Made by a program: the position numbers and the translations under genes
Notes under the pieces: model-generated
Databases searched by the model: none
What the model saw: only the letters and a program-made list of their open reading frames with translations
Told to the model about the DNA's origin: nothing
Shown: in pieces, positions 28,601-33,532 of the stretch
Layout of the letters: each line of letters begins with the position of its first letter
Position numbering within the stretch: the first letter of the stretch is position 1
Origin: CAZFHA01 sp964518595
Lineage (GTDB): Bacteria > Bacillota > Clostridia > Saccharofermentanales > Saccharofermentanaceae
Assembly (NCBI GenBank): GCA_964518595.1
Contig: CAZFHA010000028.1
Coordinates: 1-38,900 of the forward strand
Length of the DNA stretch: 38,900 nucleotides
Reading direction: 5' to 3'

Positions 28601-28983
28601 TCTGAAGTTGGAATCTGGGTCTTTTCCAAACCTAGAGACAAAGTAATATCAGAATTTGACGCTGGAGAAATGGGCATAAACTCCTGAGGAGGATTCACTG
28701 GAGGATTGGTAGGGGGAAGAACAGTCTCCTCTGGGTTCACTCCTGTAGAATCACTGGTAACAACTGTTGGCTGATTGACAGATGCTTCAGCCATCACCGT
28801 CTCACCAGCTACACTTGCCTCAGCCTCAGCAATACCGCCAGCTGCAGTATCAGAAGTACTTTCACTTGCCGCCGGAGTTGGCGCTAGTTCCGATGCCCAA
28901 ATCGGAATATTGAGCCCGGCTAGTGCCAGAACAAAAACCAGTAGCAGTACAATCAAACGTTTCCTTCTTCTAAATATCCTCAT
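22636..28983 (-). CDS. Giant cell-surface protein with D2-type isopeptide modules, a SpaA/Cna-B module and an atypical sorting signal
   Basis: A 2115-residue secreted wall protein. The start ATG at 28983 follows GAGGAGG. Residues 1-31 are a signal peptide with a basic RRRKR start; about 32-95 are Ala/Ser/Thr/Pro-rich. About 100-800 are beta-rich Asn/Thr-heavy adhesin-like sequence that I cannot assign to a named family. About 815-1000 resemble a DUF11-type domain. Six D2 modules then begin near 1018, 1270, 1415, 1583, 1752 and 1914, and a SpaA/Cna-B domain lies at about 1165-1262 (ITKVFE; Glu in YFLKETATEAGYS). Each D2 module keeps the Lys near its start, the DQV/DPV Asp and a terminal Asn, the residues that form Lys-Asn isopeptide bonds in pilins. 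The C-terminus is ASKTGE, a hydrophobic helix and RKKRYSHD. It is probably a rigid wall-anchored stalk. Ligand and sortase are unknown. Confidence 0.88.
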   Translation of the reverse strand: MRIFRRRKRLIVLLLVFVLALAGLNIPIWASELAPTPAASESTSDTAAGGIAEAEASVAGETVMAEASVNQPTVVTSDSTGVNPEETVLPPTNPPVNPPQEFMPISPASNSDITLSLGLEKTQIPTSETGKDFLVYIGFSAIDTGNSSDFSNFKITIPLPDYLSHTNNITGSSISQSTMLTNMFTITREGSNLVLTLKDKNSIVVGDNYLIPLRLAFTKMVDPNLGNCDPALSYTPTASAAGDFVNTVNATATQSITLQKSDISIFSYVPGGTMLAGDEGFAYSYVYYNKNIVGDALQFKLKITQTKVALVFGDIAADFYDTYDKFDITNVTYNANRTEATVTLVRKDSSRLLLDYSSYDYFYFPIEAVNFTGNPGEIVNATINTKVEPIDPNHDMTCKDWSKNYSVSQRVANEFIWPTGYFTKGGTAVSYYGSFPSGGNGYWPVTPEEEHYYYLALQSNLEPFYKNLSENFTVMKFDDNPLAVTGNAHYFDNTTWKTATIYTNFSKTESTAGALEKDNIQVKVEYATTDNPTLRVIPGFDNRTLTDLTTQFNSVVNIDLAPLASAGNKVSRLVFTYSTVNGQSITPGYTLTSSYGPRITAVFNKATQGDYIVTNRGTFTGDSAHGTSTGSIDVPTYVKALTHTLKSSLYFNTGYDNVIVSGESKEIYVDYLQNRTANNSLEAYDLQSYILLPDFFSFSNISSSFSNVSAFTTVIDGVTYKAYPRTQNMTSSTNVYGRFKLTLNGNPGSGNYKVYLIHTTKDFNNQKVDSTSPNFLDGFSEIFQLDNNFNSTTSATGLTYLTNTFNAGDVALNSQVLAQSLELRVIDGRTVISEKAIIDSNDRVLRSNRVLPGEVFDYRLTIENLSLSDISYLRVADVLPFAGDTQLINGLARGSEFGIEFVSVVSMSPGVTVKYMDNINYSTINNDINNPNSALTTVFNPGATGAAVKGLFFEFNGTLASGGAIEMRIKVKAPAAAAQDKLAINDFAYSGKYTVGIPVSPAQPVKVQTLLAPATPVTLDKSVSQTDPYNLYETADWTVDVNLGNDVMNQTSISLVDPVDPALAIEANSVKLLDGNDVDVSDLANILVVNNEITCVFKLKDGSFYHLVDRDFKLVYKTTLNATMPWADLFEDYGIAGNKIQIPNRAGLLFSNKEIAFDNASITYLQGGIAITKVFENSLLTTNVSTFELYEDTDEDGALTPADTLVDTKSTTDLALAFTYLPIKTYFLKETATEAGYSLVEPLKIELTKDATQSQKVLTVTNLMVPEDPTATKTVSLTEITDWNDDITFSVSYDMGNVANRWNQAKFLDQVDDLLVIDESSITIKDSSDVDVSGRGTLDVTDNLITFTMNKDAVTSDFSYLNNQVYTMTFTCHVNKEADLNLLTAAGEVKNQASLSYGDGDSLDTNEVIVDLPELEEPTIAKSVVTEAGDVDGIMAEFLEPSTWTVTYQMGNYSGLWSRANLVDQVSEFLIIDPSSVDILDSSDVSVLGQGTLDITDNLISFTFTADATTNDFSYLEGNTYRLVYKTTIDKEVDLTALKAEIDANQGIPNVGVLEFGNDWQQSYDLGEISSEPVTVTPPVADPLVTKEVITESGNEEGSLKIVTESATWTVNYDMGSMTGIWTRAVLEDQVHPWLIIDETSVDLLDSADQSVLGLGQLDITDNLITFTFNPDQVAGDYTYLANQTYRLVYKTAIDSKVDPKELEDFLTLEGGIPNTGTLLFGNDWMQTSDLGSITSNVVKVSPPGFVSPTVTKSVVSDSGDTAGKLDYTTEVAHWSVAYDMGSLTDLWTRAVIEDQVDDHLVIDEKSIDLRDADGNSVLGLGSLTVKDNLIRFAFNENQQNGFAFLANQKYTLVFSTVISTEGEWEELQQYMKVNAGIPNTASLHYGNDWFTQQGKDTVVSNRVTIIPPLPKEPKVTKAITDASGKNLPHPATFDDKAAKAGYSLTYEMSNYMDYQDRVVLQDQVDKRLQIDAQSVTVTDESGANMLDQGSLSIKDNKISFSFNKQDGSYLYLNQKTITLTFKFQFDQNSLTTEDIHNVAVLEISDKMMTSAKALEYDSNQVTVKLSEKALKNTDVKGASKTGETLNAELWLAGSTLLLAAGALLVWRKKRYSHD
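22790..25180 (-). repeat. Five consecutive diverged repeats encoding D2-type modules
   Basis: Within the giant surface gene, units of about 435-510 bases start near 25165, 24730, 24235, 23725 and 23240 (minus strand). They share the protein pattern: K-x-V, W-x-V-x-Y-x-M-G/S, W-x-R-A-x-x-x-DQV, (L/I)xIDxxSV, G-x-L-x-(I/V)-x-DN-x-I-x-F, Y-L-x-x-x-x-Y, then N and V-x-V before the next Pro-rich joint. A sixth, more distant unit lies upstream near 25920, separated by the SpaA-like domain. The units differ at many positions, so they are old duplications. Confidence 0.75.
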
Positions 28984-29147
28984 ACTTCCTCCTCAAAACA
29001 CAGCACAATCTCTTACAATCTAATAATCTTTGTTAGCGTTAGGAACTAAGCCTCTGGCTATTTTGCAAACCAGCTTTTGGGAAATAGGTAATGGTATAGG
29101 TTAGGAAAAAGGCTCAAGAAAAAAGCCAACAAAAATACACCTGTATA

Positions 29148-29176
29148 AGGTTAGCAAAAAAAATAAAATGAGTCAA
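29148..29176 (-). promoter_or_regulatory. Putative promoter of the giant surface-protein gene
   Basis: On the minus strand TTGACT (29176-29171), 17 bases, TAACCT (29153-29148). This gives a leader of about 155 bases before the ATG at 28983. The -35 is good and the -10 is weak, which fits a promoter needing an activator; see the direct repeat just upstream. Confidence 0.45.
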
Positions 29177-29206
29177 CAGAAACATAACAGTTCATAATAA
29201 ATAAAC

Positions 29207-29226
29207 TGCCGAATATTGCCGAATGT
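29207..29226. promoter_or_regulatory. Tandem 10-bp direct repeat upstream of the surface-gene promoter
   Basis: Two head-to-tail copies of TGCCGAATRT (29207-29216 and 29217-29226; only one base differs) sit about 30 bases upstream of the -35. Repeats spaced by one helical turn are the usual binding layout for OmpR-type response regulators. No such regulator is encoded in the window, so this is inference. Confidence 0.4.
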
Positions 29227-29259
29227 ATTTTGGATATATGAAGATTCTAACATAAATAA

Positions 29260-29297
29260 TTGCGGCATTCTAGTGTATCTTCACTAAAATACCGCAA
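29260..29297 (-). terminator. Hairpin, probable terminator of the MerR-family gene
   Basis: A 16-bp stem (29260-29275 with 29282-29297; TTGCGG/CCGCAA at the base) and a 6-base loop. In the minus-strand RNA the two imperfect positions become G-U pairs, whereas the plus-strand RNA would have mismatches, so the structure belongs to the minus strand. The following tract, ATTATTTAT, is only partly T-rich. It lies about 55 bases past the MerR-family stop. Confidence 0.6.
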
Positions 29298-29350
29298 ACC
29301 AAAGTAAAAAAGCCCTAAAATCATTCATTTCGACCTGAAAATAGCTGACT

Positions 29351-30154
29351 CTACCTCTTCTTCAGAGGAAAATAAATTTCTGTCACATACTCCTCGGCTG
29401 GAACTTTAGCAGGATCAGTTACATAAACCTCGTAGGGTGAATCGGCCAAAAGATATTGGCTCTCTTCCAGCCATTCCCCTAATTTAGCATACACAGAAGG
29501 CAGACCATCATAGGCTCCTTTTAAGGTTCCTACAGCGCAAAGGCCACCGGTTAATATCCGTGTTCCCTCACCCTCTTCCAGCACAGGCACAGCTAGTTCC
29601 ACATCAAACTCCTCAGGATTAAAGTCAGGAGAATGATAAATTGACATGGGTGCTCCCAAAATGGTAAGGTTCTGAGCCGAAACCGCACTAAAAAGTTTAC
29701 CTAAGTAGCTGCCAAATTGTTCCACGTTAATTCGCTCTCTAATCGAAAAAATCCTGCGGTCGGAAATCTCTTTTGTGGTAATAGTAATTTGATCTAAATA
29801 ACTCATAATAGTATGACCCCTTTCTAACACGAAAATATCTTTCTTCATCTGCTGGATAAGAAAAGTACCTTCCTGTATCTTCGCTTCAAGTTGATTCTGT
29901 TTCTGCTCAATCATGTAACGTAGTAAAGGATAGTTGTCTTTGTCCTTTAATGCCGCAGCTACCTCCTCTAAAGAAAAACCGTAACTTTTTAAACGGTTAA
30001 TGAATAGGATAGTTTGTAACTGACCGACTTCATAGTAACGATAATTGTTGTCTACATTAACCACTATGGGCTTAAGCAGATCAATCTCATCATAATACCG
30101 CAGAGTCTTGGCTGAAACACTGCTGAGTTTTGAAAATTCACCAATTGATAGCAT
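29351..30154 (-). CDS. MerR-family transcriptional regulator with GyrI-like effector domain
   Basis: A 267-residue regulator. Residues 1-70 are the MerR winged helix (IGEFSKLSSVSAKTLRYYDEIDLLKP, then YRYYEVGQLQTILFINRLKSYGFSLEEV). About 75-115 form the dimerising coiled coil, and about 120-267 a GyrI/BmrR-like effector domain ending EVYVTDPAKVPAEEYVTEIYFPL, typical of regulators sensing hydrophobic or cationic compounds. No cysteine pattern for metal sensing is visible. The ATG at 30154 has AAAGG about 12 bases upstream. Its own promoter carries a MerR-type 19-bp spacer, so autoregulation is likely. No efflux gene adjoins it; the next gene downstream is the giant surface protein. Confidence 0.9.
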   Translation of the reverse strand: MLSIGEFSKLSSVSAKTLRYYDEIDLLKPIVVNVDNNYRYYEVGQLQTILFINRLKSYGFSLEEVAAALKDKDNYPLLRYMIEQKQNQLEAKIQEGTFLIQQMKKDIFVLERGHTIMSYLDQITITTKEISDRRIFSIRERINVEQFGSYLGKLFSAVSAQNLTILGAPMSIYHSPDFNPEEFDVELAVPVLEEGEGTRILTGGLCAVGTLKGAYDGLPSVYAKLGEWLEESQYLLADSPYEVYVTDPAKVPAEEYVTEIYFPLKKR

Positions 30155-30196
30155 AGTACAGATGCGCCTTTCTTATGATTACCCGGGTACAAAGAT

Positions 30197-30227
30197 AGTG
30201 TATAGCTTCCTGTAAGGGGAAGGTCAA
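30197..30227 (-). promoter_or_regulatory. MerR-type promoter with 19-bp spacer and dyad operator
   Basis: On the minus strand TTGACC (30227-30222) and TACACT (30202-30197) are separated by 19 bases, the overlong spacing that MerR-family activators correct by twisting DNA. The spacer contains the dyad CTTCC-N7-GGAAG (30206-30222). The layout closely resembles CueR/MerR operators. It lies about 45 bases upstream of the MerR-family ATG. Confidence 0.75.
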
Positions 30228-30256
30228 GAGGGAATTTTAAAAAAATAAAAAATCAT

Positions 30257-30301
30257 CAAAAAAATAATCCGAACCTCCCACCTAAGTAAGAGATTCGGAT
30301 T
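30257..30301 (-). terminator. Terminator after tRNA-Lys
   Basis: AATCCGAA (30266-30273) pairs with TTCGGATT (30294-30301), extended inward by four further pairs including one G-U. The minus strand then continues into ATTTTTTTGATG. It lies 7 bases past the encoded CCA end of the tRNA. Confidence 0.85.
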
Positions 30302-30307
30302 ACGCCC

Positions 30308-30383
30308 TGGTGCACCTTCAGGGATTCGAACCCGGGGCCCACTGATTAAGAGTCAGTTGCTCTACCAACTGAGCTAAAGGTGC
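30308..30383 (-). tRNA. tRNA-Lys (anticodon CTT)
   Basis: A full cloverleaf on the minus strand. Acceptor GCACCTT (30383-30377) pairs with AAGGTGC; the D arm is GCTC/GAGC around AGTTGGTA; the anticodon stem ACTGA/TCAGT encloses CTCTTAA with anticodon CTT; the T arm is CCGGGTTCGAATCCC-like. The discriminator A is at 30311 and CCA is encoded at 30310-30308. It reads AAG. It is a solitary tRNA gene with its own promoter and terminator. Confidence 0.97.
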
Positions 30384-30429
30384 AAATTTGTTCCTTCTGA
30401 AAGGATTCTCTCGAAACGGAACAGAGACT

Positions 30430-30458
30430 ATTATATAGATGCCTTCCTCTAATGTCAA
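30430..30458 (-). promoter_or_regulatory. Perfect-consensus promoter of tRNA-Lys
   Basis: TTGACA (30458-30453), exactly 17 bases, TATAAT (30435-30430) on the minus strand: both hexamers match the sigma-A consensus at every base. Predicted initiation is near 30423, about 40 bases before the tRNA. The -35 contains the TGA stop codon of purM. Confidence 0.9.
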
Positions 30459-31627
30459 TACTGAAAATGCTGATTAGCAAAAGTAATTTCTACACGATTT
30501 TCACCGGGCTGTGGGAGCTGCTCTACCCGACCAACAATGCGAGCCTCCACAGCAAAACTTTTCGCTATGGCAATCAACGACTCAGCAACCTCTTGCGGAC
30601 AGAAAATTTCCATCCGATGCCCACAATTAAAGACTTGAAACATTTCTTTCAAAGAAATTTCTCCGGAATCATAAATGGCTTGAAAAATAGCCGGAAAAGG
30701 AAATAAATTATCTTTGATGTAACGAAGATTATGACCAAAGTCTTTGCATTTTACCTGACCGCCACCAGTACAGTGTAGAATACCGGAAATATCCTTCCTG
30801 TGAGCTGCCAAAATCTTCTTAAGTACCGGCAAATATGTTCGTGTCGGCGACAAAATAGCCTCACCCACAGTCATAGAACTATGGGGGAGCGGATCTTGTA
30901 AGCGAAAAGCACCGCAATAAACTTTATCTTCCGGAATGGTTTCAGATACGGATTCTGGGTAGGCCTGGGCATAATGACGTGAAAGCAGCATGTGACGAGC
31001 AGCGGTTAAGCCATTAGAACCAATACCGGAATTCTCTTTGGCTTCATAACTGGCTTGTCCAAAGGATGCCAAACCCACAATTACATCTCCGGGACGAATC
31101 TGAGCCGCATGAATTACCTCTTGGCGAGGAATCCGAGTTACCAGCGTGGAGTCAATAATTAGGGTTCTAACCAGATCCCCCACGTCAGCGGTTTCACCAC
31201 CGGTCATGTGAACCTTGATTCCATAAGCAGCTAAATCAGCAATTACCTTATCATAACCGGAAATAATTGCCTTTAGGCAATCGCCGTTAATCCGATGGCT
31301 ATTGCGCCCAATGGTATTAGACAAGTAAAAATCACTGGTAGCACCTATACAGGCTAGATCATCCGTGTTCATTACAAGGGAATCTTGGGCTAGAGAAGCA
31401 AAAACCGCCGGATCGCCAGTCTCCTTATACAAAAGATAGGCCGCTGAAGCTTTGGTGCCTGCACCATCCGCATGAATGGCTGAACAGTATGCCGGATTTC
31501 CGGCTATATCTTCAACTAACTTACAAAAGGCTCCCGGAAAAACACCACCGGACTGACCGGAGACAGCTGCCTTCACTTCATCTTTCGTTGGAGATACCCC
31601 TCGACATAAATATGATTCTGCTGACAT
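30455..31627 (-). CDS. purM: Phosphoribosylformylglycinamidine cyclo-ligase (AIR synthase), long form
   Basis: A 390-residue PurM-family ATP-dependent enzyme converting FGAM to AIR in purine synthesis. Key elements: HADGAGTKASAAY near residues 52-64; MNTDDLACIGA; MTGGETADVGDLVRT; a GSNGLTAAR block; and a C-terminal FNCGHRME with glycine-rich HCTGGGQVK before it. Typical Firmicutes PurM has about 340-350 residues. From memory, the extended N-terminus (RGVSPTKDEV... GVFPGAFCK) and overall length resemble the PurM of Bacteroidetes. The ATG at 31627 follows GGAGG. The gene stands alone between rnpB and tRNA-Lys with no other purine genes nearby. The function call is good; a paralogous role cannot be excluded. 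Confidence 0.88.
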   Translation of the reverse strand: MSAESYLCRGVSPTKDEVKAAVSGQSGGVFPGAFCKLVEDIAGNPAYCSAIHADGAGTKASAAYLLYKETGDPAVFASLAQDSLVMNTDDLACIGATSDFYLSNTIGRNSHRINGDCLKAIISGYDKVIADLAAYGIKVHMTGGETADVGDLVRTLIIDSTLVTRIPRQEVIHAAQIRPGDVIVGLASFGQASYEAKENSGIGSNGLTAARHMLLSRHYAQAYPESVSETIPEDKVYCGAFRLQDPLPHSSMTVGEAILSPTRTYLPVLKKILAAHRKDISGILHCTGGGQVKCKDFGHNLRYIKDNLFPFPAIFQAIYDSGEISLKEMFQVFNCGHRMEIFCPQEVAESLIAIAKSFAVEARIVGRVEQLPQPGENRVEITFANQHFQY

Positions 31628-31667
31628 CTGTAAACCTCCTTATCAGTAGGAAGATAATAAAAATTTT

Positions 31668-32017
31668 CTGAGTAAGTCTATAAGCCGGGTTCTGTATTGG
31701 GCAATCATCTATCTAGGCTGATATTCTCATAACAGCTCAAGCCACCTCCCTGAGACCTGCGGACCACAGACTTGTCTCGCCACGGTGTTGCTCCGAGTGG
31801 GGTTTACATAGCCGGAATGTTGCCAAACCGCTGGTGGGCTCTTACCCCGCCTTTTCAGCCTTACCTCTATCCCGAAGAATAGAGGCGGTATCTCTCTGTT
31901 GCACTTTCCTTAAAGTCGCCTTCACCGGGAGTTACCCGGCACCCTTATCCTATGGAGCCCGGACTTTCCTCACGTGAGACCTTTCGATCTTCACCTGCGA
32001 CTGCCTGACTTACTCAG
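31668..32017 (-). ncRNA. rnpB: RNase P RNA, class A
   Basis: About 350 bases on the minus strand. The ends pair as helix P1: CTGAGTAAGTC (32017-32007) with GACTTACTCAG (31678-31668). Universal core segments are present: GAGGAAAGTCCGGGCTCC in the 5' part, GAAAGTGCAACAGAGAGATA with ACCGCC after it, GGGGTAAGAGCCCACC, TAAACCCCACTCGGAGCAAC, and GAACCCGGCTTATAGAC at the 3' end. The AAAAGGCGGGGTAAGAG region matches class A. It is the catalytic RNA that matures tRNA 5' ends with RnpA. A short T-run (AAAATTTTT) follows P1, so P1 may also assist termination. purM begins 40 bases downstream. Confidence 0.97.
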
Positions 32018-32802
32018 AAAACCACTTTATTATAATCTAAGCCGCCGTCTAAAACCACCCCAAGGCCAGGAAATTGTAAATTCAGCCATTTTTCCAGATG
32101 GGGCAAGACTACCCGCTCACTTACATCATGACCTACAGCTACCGCTGCCATGCCTAAAGCCTTCATCTCCAGCAACTGATGATGCTTGATTTCTCCCGAA
32201 ATCACCAGATCCACATGGGCTTTCTTTAAGTTAGGGATAGAGCTTTCATCAAAGGCTCCCCCAGCAACGAAGATCCGAGTAATTTTGGGATTTTCATCGG
32301 TATTCAGAAAAAATCCCGTTCCTTCAAGGATTTTTTTCAAGCGAGTCAAAAGGGAATACAGATCCTCACTCTCCTTCAAATCACCACACAAACCATAATT
32401 CACGCCAATTATTGACATAGGCATAGGTAGTCCCACTGCTTTAGCTAATGCAAAGTTAACCCCTTGCTGTGCCTTATCCAAGTTGGTATGTGCACTGTAA
32501 ACCGAAATATCATTTCGGATAACTTCCCGAATGATATCCCCCTGAGGGGTTCCAAAACGAATTCGCCGTAGGGGCGAAAATAGCAAGGGGTGGTGGGTGA
32601 TCAGGAGCTTAGCATTATGTTTTTTACATAGCTGTACTGCCTCCATTCTCCCATCCAGAGCCAGAACCACCTGACTTGTAGTGCCTTGACCGTCTCCAAT
32701 CATGAGACCGACATGATCCCATTCCTCAGCTAGCTCAGGCGGTGCTAGGCTTTCCAGTTGTGCCAGAATTTCATCAATGGGGTATTCCTTATATTTATTC
32801 AT
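32014..32802 (-). CDS. Nif3-like dinuclear metal-centre protein (YqfO/DUF34 family)
   Basis: A 262-residue member of the Nif3/DUF34 family, often annotated as GTP cyclohydrolase I type 2 homologue, with no firmly established role. Metal-binding signatures are visible: the HH pair in LLITHHPLLFSPL, the H and D in YSAHTNLDKAQQGVN, and the late H in VAVGHDVSERV. It is the short form without the inserted PII-like domain of B. subtilis YqfO. The ATG at 32802 overlaps the trmK stop by 8 bases with AGGAGA upstream; the dnaG-trmK-nif3 grouping is common in Firmicutes. The TGA overlaps the 5' end of rnpB by three to four bases. Confidence 0.92.
   Translation of the reverse strand: MNKYKEYPIDEILAQLESLAPPELAEEWDHVGLMIGDGQGTTSQVVLALDGRMEAVQLCKKHNAKLLITHHPLLFSPLRRIRFGTPQGDIIREVIRNDISVYSAHTNLDKAQQGVNFALAKAVGLPMPMSIIGVNYGLCGDLKESEDLYSLLTRLKKILEGTGFFLNTDENPKITRIFVAGGAFDESSIPNLKKAHVDLVISGEIKHHQLLEMKALGMAAVAVGHDVSERVVLPHLEKWLNLQFPGLGVVLDGGLDYNKVVF
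32029..32034 (-). promoter_or_regulatory. -10 element of rnpB inside nif3 coding sequence
   Basis: A perfect TATAAT on the minus strand, 11 bases before the first base of P1, formed by the Asp-Tyr-Asn codons near the end of the Nif3-like gene. No strong -35 is visible at 16-18 bases (TGGTTT at best). Initiation near 32022 would leave a few extra 5' bases to be trimmed. Confidence 0.5.
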
Positions 32803-33532
32803 TGTGCATCTCCTCTCCTACTAGGCGAATACTATCTTCAAGTTCTTCTAAGACGGGAAAAAGTTCAGGATTTCCTTTACTCTGCCAGGTTAAGGTCTCT
32901 TTCCGACGAAGTAAATAATCCCAGCGCTGAGGTAAAGCCAGCTCTTGCCACCCTGTACCCACATACAAAGAAAAGGCCGTAGGCTCTGCGAGAATCTTTT
33001 CGGAAAAACGCAAAGTCCATAAGCGATAGAATTTATCTCTGTCGTAAGAAATCTGCTCCTGGGTTATTTCAAAACCCTGAAGAGCCAAAAAACGACCTAG
33101 CTCCGCCCAAGATTTTTGTGGCTGCACCAAGAAGCTGGTCTGCGCTAAAATAGCGCGTTCAGTCTTTGCCAAAGCCGCCGATAAGATTTTACTAATTTCT
33201 AAACCGCCCATACCGGCGATAATAACACTGTCTCCCTGCTCCAGAGTTACTTTCTCCAAGCCATCACAACAAAAAACCTGATAGCGCCCCTTGAGGCCAA
33301 AACTATCCAATGTCCGCCGACTCCTTTGCGCCGGAGCCTCATGAATATCTGTAGCAACGCCCATAACCGCCTGGCGGTGGAGTAGCAGCCAGGCTAGTAG
33401 TAGCCCATGATCCGCTCCTACATCAATGATTCGCCGCGCCTCCAGGGGAACTAAATTAGCCAGAGCCTGCAGACGAGCAGGTAATATGAGACGCTTTACT
33501 TGATCTGAACTATCCGCTTTAAGGGCTTTCAT
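32795..33532 (-). CDS. trmK: tRNA (adenine(22)-N(1))-methyltransferase
   Basis: A 245-residue SAM-dependent methyltransferase of the TrmK (YqfN) family, which methylates N1 of A22 in tRNA of Gram-positive bacteria. The SAM-binding motif is RIIDVGADHGLLLAWLL, with the acidic ribose contact after it (GVATDIHEAP), and the catalytic-region signature VIIAGMGGLEISKIL. The C-terminal part is a basic/coiled-coil tRNA-binding domain. The ATG at 33532 overlaps the dnaG stop as ATGA, with GGAG about 8 bases upstream. Length and neighbours are typical. Confidence 0.93.
   Translation of the reverse strand: MKALKADSSDQVKRLILPARLQALANLVPLEARRIIDVGADHGLLLAWLLLHRQAVMGVATDIHEAPAQRSRRTLDSFGLKGRYQVFCCDGLEKVTLEQGDSVIIAGMGGLEISKILSAALAKTERAILAQTSFLVQPQKSWAELGRFLALQGFEITQEQISYDRDKFYRLWTLRFSEKILAEPTAFSLYVGTGWQELALPQRWDYLLRRKETLTWQSKGNPELFPVLEELEDSIRLVGEEMHNE

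Larger units (their letters stand above)
28984..29350. other. Intergenic region between the MerR-family gene and the giant surface gene
   Basis: No gene seen. In minus-strand order it holds the MerR-gene hairpin (29260-29297), the tandem 10-bp repeat (29207-29226), a putative promoter (29148-29176), and a leader with a weak GGCT/AGCC hairpin followed by five Ts near 29106-29130, too short to call an attenuator. Confidence 0.5.
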
